A stretch of 64,000 nt of DNA from Campylobacter sp. CCS1377 (GCF_040008265.1 NZ_CP155620.1:868001-932000); one strand, 5' to 3'. Counted from the first letter of the stretch, positions 29,148 to 38,227 are shown. Numbers and translations are program-made. The notes: generated by a model not told the origin, from the letters alone.

Positions 29148-30079
29148 TTAAGCCCTAATATCGATATTTATCAAAGAATATATTTTATTAATATTATTTG
29201 GTTGTTTTAGAATTTCAAATAAAGATTTTTGATGCTCCTTTGGTGATTTGTTGCACCCATTCTAAAAAATTACTTGAATTTATTTCATTTTTTTGATTTA
29301 AACTATTTAATTTGTTTTCAAAATCTTTAACATCGCTTGTGTCACTAAGTAATGCAAAAGCATCGCTTAAATTCGAAAAATAAGCATTGCTAAGTTTATT
29401 ATTAAGTTCTTTGATTTCATTTTCACTTAAAGAATTATCAAACCCTTGTAACTTTCCCCATATGGTTGTTTCGCCAGCAATTAAAGGTTGTATGCTTACC
29501 CCAGCATTAACATTGTTAGATAAAAAACCTATTAATAAACCACCCATAGTAATAGAGTCATCATTATTTGTATATTTATCAGCACTAGTATCCCAAGATA
29601 AAGCGGTGTTTTTAGCACTATGTAAAATATCAGGATTAAAAAGTAAAAGTTCTGATTTTTCATCTGTATTGTCAAAATTAAAAAAAACTAGGACTTAATT
29701 TTTCATTCTCATTAATATTTTTAAATCCACCTTTTGCGTTAATGTCTTTCATTTCTTCGTAAGAAAAAGTTTGTTTTACTTCTAAAGTGTTTTTATCTAT
29801 TAAGTAATTTTGCGGAAAATAATTTGCTAAATCTTCTTTTGAAAAGCTATTTTCTCCTTTTAATTCAGGAGTTTTTTCTATAAGTTGAGAAACTATTTTA
29901 TAAGCATTTCCTATGGTTTTTGCAATATCGATATTTGTATAGCTTTGCAAAATTCCATTATTCTGAGCCTTAATAAAATTTTCCATAGCGCTAGAATAAA
30001 TTTTTATGTCTTCAGGAATTCCTGCTTTTTTATTAAATTCACTTGTGAAATACCCATCTTTATCCACATCATAACTCAT
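29148..30079 (-). pseudogene. Decayed paralogue A of a tandem hypothetical gene pair
   Basis: Three reading frames join into one protein. Frame 1 (30079 downward) starts MSYDVDKDGYFTSEFN and ends after SPSFF. An A8/T8 run at 29680-29687 shifts the frame; with seven bases, translation continues through FNFDNTDEKSELLLFNPD into GGLLIGFLSNNVNAG. A second shift at a T5 run (29226-29230) would restore KSLFEILKQPNNINKIYS and the ending INIDIRA at 29148. The N-terminus is also missing: the in-frame stretch KNTDTLKQNQF before the Met runs into a TAA. It is homologous along its length to the gene at 30183-31347. I do not recognise a function. The DKDG-FFTS-type segment recalls a degenerate EF-hand loop, which is only a resemblance. 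Confidence 0.75.
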
Positions 30080-30182
30080 AAATTGGTTTTGCTTTAGAGT
30101 ATCTGTATTTTTTATTGGGATTTATAGATAAATTTAACCCAGCTTAAAGCTACTAAAAGTAGTGTTTCTGATTTTTATCATA

Positions 30183-31347
30183 CTAAGCCCTAATATCTAT
30201 ACTTTTTGGTGTAGAATTTAAAGAAAGGATTTTGTTAAATTCCCCTGTATCATCATCGCTAAATTTCATACCAAAAAGAATTTCTAGCTCATCGCTTGTA
30301 CCAAATTTAGTTTCTAGTAGCTTTTTTAAAAGCTCATTCATTCTATTATCATCTTTATAGGTTTCGCTTTTGCTTTCTGCTTGTATAGGTTCAAAGGGTT
30401 TATCTTTTTCTTTGTTTGAATTTTTTGTGCTAGAGCAATTTCTCTATTTTGTTTTGCTATTTCAGCTTTATATATTTCCCCCATTTCATCACTTTTGGCT
30501 TTCATTTCTAGCCATTGTTTTTTAAATTCATCTATATCAGTTATTGTATTTCTAAGTTTGGTTATATATACACTATCTGCAAATACATCTCCTGTTATAC
30601 TCCATTCGATAGGATTTTGTTTTATAAAATCATTCAAATCTTCCGCTTGGCTTTGGCTCATATTTTTATCATAGCCATTAAGTTTTTCAGCTATGGTTGT
30701 TTCACCTTCTATAAGAGGTTCTTGACCGACATATTAGCAAAAAATGCAATTAAAACACCACCTTTATTTATAGAGCCATTATCATTTTTGTGGATTTCTT
30801 TTATATCTATATGTGAGCTTGGAAAACTTAATGCCAATTGTTTAGAATTTTGATAAATTTGTAAATTATTGTTTGCACTTAAAGCACTATCAAACTCTTT
30901 TTGGGTTTGATAGATATTTTCTACCTGAAAGCTTTTTTTGTCATAAGAAAATCCTAAAGGGATTTTGCTTAAATCTTCAGTAGTAAAATTTCCACTCGGT
31001 TCATCAATAAGCTGTGAAAAAACCTTATAAGCATTACCTAAACTTTTGGCAATATCTATATTGGTAAAAGATTTAAAATTAAGGTTAGTGATATAATTAA
31101 CAAAATTTTCAGCACCTTTAGCATAAATCTTATAATCTTTTGGCAATCCTGCAGCTTCGTTAAAATCACTTGTAAAAAAGCCATCTTTATCTACGCCATA
31201 GCCTAGCATTTTACTTACTGCTTGTGATTTATCGCTTACAAGGCTTGAGTTATCATTTGCAACATTAGATGATTTTATATTTGAAGTATTATTGTTTAAA
31301 GTGGTTGTGTAATTATAATTTGAATAAGAATTTATACTATTAATCAT
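30183..31347 (-). pseudogene. Decayed paralogue B of the tandem hypothetical gene pair
   Basis: The start ATG at 31347 (MINSINSYSNYNY) has AAAAGGTGG at good spacing; an upstream GTG is less likely. The first frame holds GYGVDKDGFFTSDFNEAAGLP and runs to FFANMSV. A one-base shift near 30728-30735 is needed to continue as GQEPLIEGETTIAEKL, matching paralogue A. A second shift at an A6 run (30421-30426; seven would restore frame) is needed to reach KDKPFEPIQAES and the ending KSIDIRA at 30183. The intact product would be about 388 residues, Asn/Ser-rich at the start, with no signal peptide. Function unknown. Confidence 0.75.
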
Positions 31348-31481
31348 CTTTGCCACCTTTTAAAAATAAGATTTACAAGATAAATCGGCAAAAATGATTT
31401 TTTCGTAAATTTTTTATCTTTTTTGTTTTAAATATTTAATTAAAGTGTGTAAAAATAAAATCCTTAATAAGTTTTTTGCGG

Positions 31482-31487
31482 TATAAT
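31482..31487 (+). promoter_or_regulatory. Candidate -10 box for the MotA/MotB-like pair
   Basis: TATAAT after GTTTTTTGCGG, 35 bases upstream of the ATG at 31522. Confidence 0.5.
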
Positions 31488-31521
31488 ATTTTCTTTTATT
31501 TTTAAATTTTAAAGGTTGCTT

Positions 31522-32835
31522 ATGGCTACAAAATCCGACAAAATGATAGAATTAGTCCTTCCAGAAGTTAAAGAAAGAAAAGGTTTTTTGGTTTATTTTA
31601 AAATCATTCTCGCACCATTTCTTGCGTATTTGTGTTTTGCATTAGCGTATTTTAACTTTATTTCATTAAGAATTGACTTGAATAGCTTTGCAATGATTAG
31701 TATTTTATTTTTCATCGCTTTAATTCTTGCTAAATACAATGCCGAATACGATTCTAATATCTTTGAACAGCAAAAACTTGAATTTAAACAAAATTTAAAA
31801 CAATATATCATTAAACATTTTTTAACTATAGGCAAAGAGACAAAAGCCAATGCTTCTTTTGATAATTTTGCCTATGATTTTGTGACCAATATCAGAAATG
31901 AGCAATTTACCAGTGTGGCAACTTCTATTTTTCCAATGCTTGGTGTTTTAGGAACTTTTATAAGCCTTGCTATTTCAATGCCAAATTTTACCTCCAACGA
32001 CATTGCAAATTTAGAAGGTGAAATTTCTTATCTTTTGATAGGAGTTTCATCTGCTTTTTATATTTCAGCTTATGGTATATTTTTGGCACTTTGGTGGGTA
32101 TTTTTCGAAAAATACGGTAAAAACAAAATTCAAAAACTCATCAATCGCCAAAAAAATGCCACAAGCAATTTCTTTTGGACAAAAGAAGAATTGGAGCACC
32201 GCTATTTGTACGAAAGTCTAAAGCATTTTGATAAAATTGGACTCATAGTCGAACAGGTAAGCAATCAAGACTTTTTTACGGAACTTGATCAAACCATTAA
32301 TCGTAAATTTGAACTTTTCCAAGATATGTTTAGCGTTGAAGAAAAAGCGATTAGAATTAGCAACGAGTATATCAAACAAACTATGAATGATTTACACAAA
32401 AGCCAAAAAGAGCAAAAAGACATAGGCAAACTTTATTCTGAAATTTTAAATGCTGTTGGTATTTTTAACCAAAATCTCAAAGATGTAAATCTTAGAATGT
32501 CTGAGCAATACAATCGCTTGCTTGATATAAGTTCTGAAAAAACTCACCATTTGGATAAAACTTTAAGTTCATTAGATGAAAAAATAGAACTTTTTCAAAG
32601 AAATTTCGAGTATTATCAAAAATCTATGCTTGAAAATCAAGAGAAAATATTCAATGGCTTTAAAACAAGCTTATTGGAAGGTATGAAAGAATTTAGAGAG
32701 ATTTATGAAGAAGAAAAAAGTCTCGACAGTAATTTAGAAATCATGTCTCAATTAAAAAATGAAATTACTGAATTAAATAGCGAGGCAAGCGAAATGATAA
32801 GCAAACTCGAAGAAAGCACAAATAATGCAAAATAA
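31522..32835 (+). CDS. MotA/TolQ/ExbB-like membrane protein with long helical tail
   Basis: 437 residues. Two N-terminal helices, then a cytoplasmic segment, then a MotA/TolQ-like helix pair containing SIFPMLGVLGTFISLAISMP (about residues 138-157) and YLLIGVSSAFYISAYGIFLALWW. A long coiled-coil tail follows (about 250-437; Glu/Lys/Asn rich). The start is the ATG at 31522, with AAAGG upstream, rather than the earlier TTG. The gene overlaps the MotB-like partner by 11 bases. The pair resembles C. jejuni Cj0598-Cj0599 (from memory) and shares its plan with MotAB, TolQR and ZorAB motors. The cargo or effector is unknown. Confidence 0.8.
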   Translation: MATKSDKMIELVLPEVKERKGFLVYFKIILAPFLAYLCFALAYFNFISLRIDLNSFAMISILFFIALILAKYNAEYDSNIFEQQKLEFKQNLKQYIIKHFLTIGKETKANASFDNFAYDFVTNIRNEQFTSVATSIFPMLGVLGTFISLAISMPNFTSNDIANLEGEISYLLIGVSSAFYISAYGIFLALWWVFFEKYGKNKIQKLINRQKNATSNFFWTKEELEHRYLYESLKHFDKIGLIVEQVSNQDFFTELDQTINRKFELFQDMFSVEEKAIRISNEYIKQTMNDLHKSQKEQKDIGKLYSEILNAVGIFNQNLKDVNLRMSEQYNRLLDISSEKTHHLDKTLSSLDEKIELFQRNFEYYQKSMLENQEKIFNGFKTSLLEGMKEFREIYEEEKSLDSNLEIMSQLKNEITELNSEASEMISKLEESTNNAK

Positions 32836-33688
32836 AGAAAATAATTTTTGGATACTTTATGCTAATTTAATGGGTGCTTTATTTTTTATTTTTATTTTAA
32901 TCATTGCGGCCATAGTTATCAAATATGCCTTAACCAAAGACAAATTAGAAGGCACCAAAAACGCTCTTAGTCAACAAGAACAAACCTTAGAGCAAAAAAA
33001 ACAAGATTTTGAAAAACAAGAACAAATCATCTACACCCTTGCAAAACGATTAGCTGATGTAAATTCAAGTTATGAAAAACTCAATGTAAAAGACCAAGAT
33101 TTATTGATATTGGTTGGTTTATTGGAAAAAAGGGAAGAGGAATACGAAAAGTTAAAGGAAAAATTTACAGAATTCAGACAAAGGCTTAATAATGTAAATT
33201 ATTCTAAACAAGAATTAAGCGCCGAGCTTAAAAAAAATCCGAATTTAAATCCCATCATTAACGAAGAGGCGAATATTATTTTAGATTCTGATATTTTGTT
33301 TAACACAGATTCTTATATTTTAAAATCAGAAATCAAAGAAAATTTAAGAAAGCAATTAACTCTTTATTTTGATAGCGTTTTAAATAATAAAATTTTTGCC
33401 CCAAAAATCGAAAATATTATCATAGAATCTCACACCAATAGTGATGGTTCTTATATGTATAATCTTGACTTGTCTCAAAAAAGGGCTCACGAGCTTTTAA
33501 ATTTTATACTTTCTTTTTATAAAGATACAAGGCTTCAAAAATTACTCATAGCCACTGGAAAATCATACTCTGAACCTATTTTTAAAAATGGTAAAGAAGA
33601 TAAAATTTCCAGCCGTAGAATGGAAATTAAAATTCAAATTTCAAATAAAGCTATAGTGCAAGATATTGAAAAACTTATTTTTAACTAA
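32825..33688 (+). CDS. MotB/OmpA-like peptidoglycan-binding partner
   Basis: 287 residues: one N-terminal helix (WILYANLMGALFFIFILIIAA), a coiled coil (about 40-135) and a C-terminal OmpA-like domain (about 150-280) containing ESHTNSDGSYMYNLDLSQKRAHEL and KISSRRMEIKI. In MotB, TolR and ZorB-type helices the Y-A-D-L-M Asp is the proton carrier; here the codon at position 14 is AAT, so the residue is Asn. The OmpA diaminopimelate-binding Asp also appears replaced by Asn (HTNS), while the Arg is kept. It overlaps the genes on either side. Confidence 0.8.
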   Translation: MQNKENNFWILYANLMGALFFIFILIIAAIVIKYALTKDKLEGTKNALSQQEQTLEQKKQDFEKQEQIIYTLAKRLADVNSSYEKLNVKDQDLLILVGLLEKREEEYEKLKEKFTEFRQRLNNVNYSKQELSAELKKNPNLNPIINEEANIILDSDILFNTDSYILKSEIKENLRKQLTLYFDSVLNNKIFAPKIENIIIESHTNSDGSYMYNLDLSQKRAHELLNFILSFYKDTRLQKLLIATGKSYSEPIFKNGKEDKISSRRMEIKIQISNKAIVQDIEKLIFN

Positions 33689-34538
33689 AAGCCCCATTCA
33701 AAAAATCACCTTCAAGGGCTTTGAATTTTATATCAAAAGAGATGATTTATTAGGACAAATTAATGGCAACAAAGCCAGAAAATTAGCCTTTTATCTTCAT
33801 CAAAATTATCCCAAAAATCAACGCTTTATAAGTTTTGGGGGACTTCAAAGCAATGCTTTGGAAGCTCTAAGTATTTTTACAAAGCTTAAAGGCTACAAGC
33901 TTATTTATTTTTGCGAAAAAATACCCCAATTTTTAAAGCAAAACCCTTGTGGAAACTATGCTTTAGCTTTAAACAATGGCGTTGTTTTTAAAGAAAATTT
34001 ACAAGCAAAAAATTTAAAAGAATTTGCCCTAAGTTTTTGTAAAGAAAATGATGTTTTCATTGAACAAGGCGTGGCAAATTTAAATGCGGAATTTGGCTTA
34101 AAAGAACTTGCAAAGGAACTTGAAATTCAAAGCAAAAAACTTCAAATTGATTTTGATATTTTCTTACCTTCTGGCACAGGAACTTCAGCGGCATTTTTGG
34201 CAAAAAATTCAAATTTTGACATTTATACTTGTGCTTGTGTGGGAGATAGCGAGTATTTAAAAAAACAAATTTTAAATATTTTGCCCAATTTTGATTTTAA
34301 AAATTTACATATTTTAAACAGTGTAAAAAAATACTATTTTGCAAAGCCCTATCTTGAATTTTATGAGCTTTACAAACAAATCAAAATAGAATGCAATATA
34401 GAATTTGACCTGCTTTATGATATGCTAGGTTTAAATATAGCTTTAAACCATAACTTCTCAAAACCCCTTTTATACATACATCAAGGCGGCATAAATGGTA
34501 ATGCTTCTATGTTCGAACGCTATAAAAGATTGTTTTGA
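33666..34538 (+). CDS. PLP-dependent deaminase-like protein (ACC deaminase/D-cysteine desulfhydrase family)
   Basis: 290 residues. Family landmarks are KRDDLLG, the PLP-binding Lys36 in GQINGNKARKL, FGGLQSNALEAL (the QSN loop) and a phosphate-binding LPSGTGTSAAFLA. It is shorter than the usual 330. The only available start is a TTG at 33666, 23 bases inside the preceding gene, so translation depends on that gene or the start is poorly used. Substrate cannot be told; D-cysteine, ACC or another small amino acid is possible. Confidence 0.78.
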   Translation: MKNLFLTKSPIQKITFKGFEFYIKRDDLLGQINGNKARKLAFYLHQNYPKNQRFISFGGLQSNALEALSIFTKLKGYKLIYFCEKIPQFLKQNPCGNYALALNNGVVFKENLQAKNLKEFALSFCKENDVFIEQGVANLNAEFGLKELAKELEIQSKKLQIDFDIFLPSGTGTSAAFLAKNSNFDIYTCACVGDSEYLKKQILNILPNFDFKNLHILNSVKKYYFAKPYLEFYELYKQIKIECNIEFDLLYDMLGLNIALNHNFSKPLLYIHQGGINGNASMFERYKRLF

Positions 34539-34853
34539 TGTTTTGCTACACTCAACATGACGAGATACTTTGTCATACTAAGGGAGTAAATTTGTCATCC
34601 TGAGGGAATGAAATGACTGAAGGATCTCTATGATGAAAAACCATAAGTGGTTCAACGGTTTAATGATAAAAAATAGAGTTTTTGATTTTTTAGAGTTTAC
34701 AAATTTTTTAAGTCCTTTTTAAATATAAGTAAGCTCTAAAAAGTTATAAAGCTTTGTTGATTTGAATTCTTTTTTATAAAATGGAATGAAACTGTGAAAG
34801 CAAAGGTTTATTTTAGGCTCTTGCTGGCTATTATCAAATTTAAAAACCTTCAT
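34539..34853. other. 315-bp intergenic region with a short repeat cluster
   Basis: No ORF with a ribosome site is seen. The first 90 bases hold a cluster of ATGAC/GTCAT elements and a 22-base tandem duplication (listed separately). The remaining 240 bases are AT-rich and unremarkable. The stretch GTCATCCTGAGGG...GAAGGATCTC resembles a short intergenic repeat known from many bacterial genomes. Confidence 0.5.
34569..34612. repeat. 22-base tandem repeat with flanking ATGAC/GTCAT inverted elements
   Basis: Unit 1 (34569-34590, TTTGTCATACTAAGGGAGTA...) and unit 2 (34591-34612, TTTGTCATCCTGAGGGAATG...) differ at a few positions. An ATGAC lies upstream (34558-34562) and another downstream (34612-34616), so the order is ATGAC-GTCAT-GTCAT-ATGAC. 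Confidence 0.5.
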
Positions 34854-35921
34854 TTATAAAGCAAGATAAAGGGCAATTTCATCAGCAAGTAAAAAATTTA
34901 AATTATAAAATCTTGCATTTTCAAATTTCAACTTTTTGTCTTTTAGTAAAATTTGTGCTTTTTCTTTTTGTGAAATTTGCAAACTTTTTTCATCAATACC
35001 CACTATGCTTCTTAAACCCAAAAACAAATGCTCTAAATTTAAATCCTTTTCACTCAAATACTCAAGCTCTCTAAAACAAGGATTTTCTATATAGGACTTT
35101 AAATTTTTAGCCGTATAAAAACGCTTGTTTTCATAAAAACCAACCCCACTCAAACCACAACCTATATAATTTTTACCTTGCCAATAAGCAAGATTGTGCT
35201 TACAAATATAGTTTTCATTTTTAGCAAAATTGCTAATTTCGTATTGTAAAAAGCCAAGTTCTTTGATTTTTTCTATAAAAAATTTCATCAAATGCGGTGC
35301 ATTTTTTTTAAAATGCTCTTTTTTTGCAAAAGCCGTTTTTGGCTCTATAGTAAGATTATAAGCGCTTAGATGGGTGATTAGGGGTTTGATTTTTTCTAAA
35401 TTTAAAAGCTCAAATTCAAGCATTTTTTTATCATCTAATTTTGTATCATAAATCAGATCTAAATTTACATTTTTAAATCCTGCTTTATTGGCATTTTTTA
35501 AGGCTTTAAAAATTTCTTTTTGACTATGAATGCGCCCTAGAAATTGCAATTTTTTTTCGCTAAAACTTTGTGCGCCAAAAGAGATGCGATTGACTCCAAA
35601 ATTTTTTATCTCTTCAAGCCAAGTAAAGTCAGCAGAATTTGGATTTGCCTCGATAGAAATTTCAGCATTTTTTGCTAAAAATGGTTGCAAAAATTCAAAA
35701 ATATCCTCATAGGCCTTTGCCTCGATCATACTTGGAGTTCCACCGCCTATAAAAACAGTATTGATGCTAGATTTATTTATATTAAAATTTGAAATTTGAA
35801 GGATAAGATCTTCTTTTAAAGCCTTAAAATAAGCATTTTGAAAATCTTTAAGCCTTAAACTCGTAAAAGAACAATAATGACATTTGCTTTCGCAAAAAGG
35901 AATGTGAATGTATAAATGCAT
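34854..35921 (-). CDS. hemW: Radical-SAM HemW-like protein
   Basis: 355-residue radical-SAM protein with cluster ligands Cys10, Cys14 and Cys17 in HIPFCESKCHYCSF, GGGTPS and ISFGAQSF. The short C-x3-C-x2-C motif without the extra Cys of true HemN points to HemW, a heme chaperone, rather than an oxygen-independent coproporphyrinogen oxidase. From memory this is Cj0580c, next to rppH as here. It is divergent from rppH across about 90 bases. Confidence 0.88.
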   Translation of the reverse strand: MHLYIHIPFCESKCHYCSFTSLRLKDFQNAYFKALKEDLILQISNFNINKSSINTVFIGGGTPSMIEAKAYEDIFEFLQPFLAKNAEISIEANPNSADFTWLEEIKNFGVNRISFGAQSFSEKKLQFLGRIHSQKEIFKALKNANKAGFKNVNLDLIYDTKLDDKKMLEFELLNLEKIKPLITHLSAYNLTIEPKTAFAKKEHFKKNAPHLMKFFIEKIKELGFLQYEISNFAKNENYICKHNLAYWQGKNYIGCGLSGVGFYENKRFYTAKNLKSYIENPCFRELEYLSEKDLNLEHLFLGLRSIVGIDEKSLQISQKEKAQILLKDKKLKFENARFYNLNFLLADEIALYLAL

Positions 35922-35974
35922 AAAAACCTTAAAATTTTTAATTTATTTTAATCAAAAATTGATTGAAAATAAGT

Positions 35975-35980
35975 TAAAAT
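35975..35980 (+). promoter_or_regulatory. Candidate -10 box for the rppH-lysC operon
   Basis: TAAAAT in AAGTTAAAATAGGGGG, 33 bases before the rppH GTG. An inverted repeat AATCAA-AAA-TTGATT lies just upstream at 35950-35964 and could be an operator. Confidence 0.4.
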
Positions 35981-36012
35981 AGGGGGATTTTTGCAAATTT
36001 TTAGGAATGAAG

Positions 36013-36483
36013 GTGGAACAAGAAAAAAAATATAGACTTAATGTCGCAGCGATAATTCTTTCAAGTGCTTATCCTTTTGAATGTAAAGTTTTAGTCGCAA
36101 AAAGAAATGATATGGATAATGTTTGGCAATTTCCTCAAGGGGGTATTGATAAAGGCGAAAGTCCAAGAAGTGCGCTATTACGAGAATTACAAGAAGAAAT
36201 TGGTACTAATGAAGTGGAAATAATAGCAGAATATCCAAAATGGTTGCAATATGATTTTCCAAGCAAGGTTGCTAAAAAAATGTATCCTTATGATGGGCAA
36301 AGTCAAAAGTATTTTTTAGTGCGCTTAAAGCCAAAGGCAAAAATTGATCTAAATACTAAGCATCCTGAATTTGATGCTTATGATTTTGTTAATATAAAGC
36401 AAGTTTTTGAAATGATTAATCATTTCAAAAGACCTCTTTATGTCAAAGTGATTAAATATTTTGAAGAGAAAGGTTATATTTAA
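36013..36483 (+). CDS. rppH: RNA pyrophosphohydrolase (Nudix)
   Basis: Nudix hydrolase that removes 5' pyrophosphate from RNA or splits dinucleoside polyphosphates. The Nudix box is complete: GGIDKGESPRSALLRELQEEIG. The GTG at 36013 (MEQEKKYRLNV) is chosen because AGGA lies six bases upstream, whereas the ATG at 36007 touches that same AGGA; this gives 156 residues, the length of C. jejuni NudH. Its stop overlaps lysC by one base. It heads a plus-strand run that continues to cmoA. Confidence 0.92.
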   Translation: MEQEKKYRLNVAAIILSSAYPFECKVLVAKRNDMDNVWQFPQGGIDKGESPRSALLRELQEEIGTNEVEIIAEYPKWLQYDFPSKVAKKMYPYDGQSQKYFLVRLKPKAKIDLNTKHPEFDAYDFVNIKQVFEMINHFKRPLYVKVIKYFEEKGYI

Positions 36484-37685
36484 TGCTTATAGTTCAAAAA
36501 TATGGTGGCACAAGCGTTGGCGATTTAGAACGCATTGAAGCAGTAGCACAAAGAGTAATTAAAAATAAAAAAGAAGGACATCGGCTTGTAGTTGTAGTTT
36601 CTGCAATGAGCGGTGTGACAAATCAGCTTATTGAATACGCTGAATTTTTTAGTAAACAACCCAACGGTAGGGATATGGATGTACTTTTAAGCAGCGGTGA
36701 AAGAGTGACTTCTGCACTTTTAGCCATTGCTTTAAATGAAAAAGGCTTTCCTGCAATTTCCTTTTCTGGAAGAAATGCAGGTATTATCACAGATAGCATT
36801 CATACTAAGGCTAGAATTCAAAGTATTGATACTAAGGCGATTTTAGAGCAATTAGAGCAAGATAAGATCGTCGTTGTAGCAGGTTTTCAAGGTATTGATG
36901 AGAAAGGCAATGTTACGACTTTAGGGCGTGGCGGAAGTGATTTAAGTGCCGTGGCTTTAGCTGGGGCTTTAAAGGCTGATTTATGTGAAATTTATACCGA
37001 TGTGGATGGAGTTTATACCACAGATCCAAGAATTGAGCCAAAAGCAAAAAAACTAGATAAAATTTCTTATGAAGAAATGCTTGAACTTGCAAGTTTAGGG
37101 GCTAAAGTTTTACAAAATCGCTCTGTGGAGCTTGCAAAAAAATTAGATGTAAAATTAGTCACTAGAAGTAGTTTTAATGACAATGAAGGAACAATTATAA
37201 CAAGAGAGGATGGAATGGAACAGGCTTTAGTAAGTGGTATAGCATTAGATAAAAACCAAGCAAGAATTACTTTAAGAAAAATCGAAGATAAACCAGGAAT
37301 TGCAGCTGAAATTTTTTCAGCCCTTGCAAACGCAAATATCAATGTGGATATGATTATCCAAAATGTCGGAGTAGATGGAGCTACAAATTTAGGTTTTACA
37401 GTGCCACAAAACGAATTAGATCTTGCAAAAGAAACAATGAAAAAAGTTCTTGGCGATAATGCTGTTATAGAAAGTGATAGTGCAATAGTTAAGGTTTCTA
37501 TAGTGGGCGTTGGTATGAAATCTCATTCAGGGGTTGCTTCGGCTGCATTTAGCGCTTTAGCAAAAGAGGGCATTAATATCGGTATGATTTCAACAAGTGA
37601 AATTAAAATTTCTATGATAGTGCATGAAAAATACGGAGAATTGGCAGTCAGAGTTTTACACGAAACTTACGGACTTGATAAATAA
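36483..37685 (+). CDS. lysC: Aspartate kinase
   Basis: LysC phosphorylates aspartate, the entry to lysine/diaminopimelate, threonine and methionine synthesis. It shows the N-terminal KYGGTSVGD, SSGERVTSALLA and the substrate loop TTLGRGGSDLSAVALA, followed by two ACT domains from about residue 265 for feedback control. 400 residues, monofunctional. The TAATG junction with rppH and a 1-base overlap with hobA suggest coupling. Confidence 0.96.
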   Translation: MLIVQKYGGTSVGDLERIEAVAQRVIKNKKEGHRLVVVVSAMSGVTNQLIEYAEFFSKQPNGRDMDVLLSSGERVTSALLAIALNEKGFPAISFSGRNAGIITDSIHTKARIQSIDTKAILEQLEQDKIVVVAGFQGIDEKGNVTTLGRGGSDLSAVALAGALKADLCEIYTDVDGVYTTDPRIEPKAKKLDKISYEEMLELASLGAKVLQNRSVELAKKLDVKLVTRSSFNDNEGTIITREDGMEQALVSGIALDKNQARITLRKIEDKPGIAAEIFSALANANINVDMIIQNVGVDGATNLGFTVPQNELDLAKETMKKVLGDNAVIESDSAIVKVSIVGVGMKSHSGVASAAFSALAKEGINIGMISTSEIKISMIVHEKYGELAVRVLHETYGLDK

Positions 37686-38218
37686 TGACAGATTTTTTAA
37701 AATTTACCCTTGAGTGTATACGCGATGGTGGTGCTTCTATGGCTTGGATGGAAGAAAGAAGGCTTGAGTTGGCCCCTTTACTTGCAGCAAGACTTAGATT
37801 GTTACTTGAGGGCAAAAGTTTTATTTTTATGTGTGATGAGCAAAGATCTTGGTATGAGGAATATTTTTTAAAAAATATCAATATCCGCTCTTCGCGTCCT
37901 ATGCTTCCTTTTTTTTCTTTGAATAATTTTTGCAAAAAAAAATTAGAAAGCCAAGAAGATATAGAATTGCTCAATGATCTGTTAGAATTTACCTTTCCTA
38001 ATGGCTATGTGTATTTTTATATAGGATCTAATTTAGATAAAAAATGTCAAATTGCGAAGTCAAAAAATGATAGCTTACTTTGGCTTTTTGACGAACAATT
38101 GCAAAATAGTTTTTATCTTAATTCTAACGATAGCGATCTTGATGTTAAACTCATTACGCTTTTTAAACTTATGGATAAAAGTTTAGATGCGATTTTATTT
38201 TCTAAAGTTAGTATTTAA
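37685..38218 (+). CDS. hobA: DnaA-binding initiation factor HobA
   Basis: HobA is the epsilon-proteobacterial protein that binds DnaA domain I-II and promotes orisome assembly (established in Helicobacter pylori). The 177-residue protein aligns by eye with H. pylori HobA along its length, for example WLELERS/MEERRLELA at the start, SLLWLFDEQL in the middle and a LLQLFKLFEN/LITLFKLMDK stretch at the end. It lies immediately upstream of holB, as I recall for Helicobacter. Confidence 0.85.
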   Translation: MTDFLKFTLECIRDGGASMAWMEERRLELAPLLAARLRLLLEGKSFIFMCDEQRSWYEEYFLKNINIRSSRPMLPFFSLNNFCKKKLESQEDIELLNDLLEFTFPNGYVYFYIGSNLDKKCQIAKSKNDSLLWLFDEQLQNSFYLNSNDSDLDVKLITLFKLMDKSLDAILFSKVSI

Positions 38219-38227
38219 AGGTTGCTC

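Noticed and set aside
29148-30079. Paralogues A and B as a toxin-antitoxin or secreted effector pair
   Set aside because: They are duplicates of each other, lack signal peptides and show no motif beyond an EF-hand-like segment.
36007-36012. ATG start of rppH two codons upstream
   Set aside because: AGGA touches this ATG; the GTG at 36013 has proper spacing and gives the family length.
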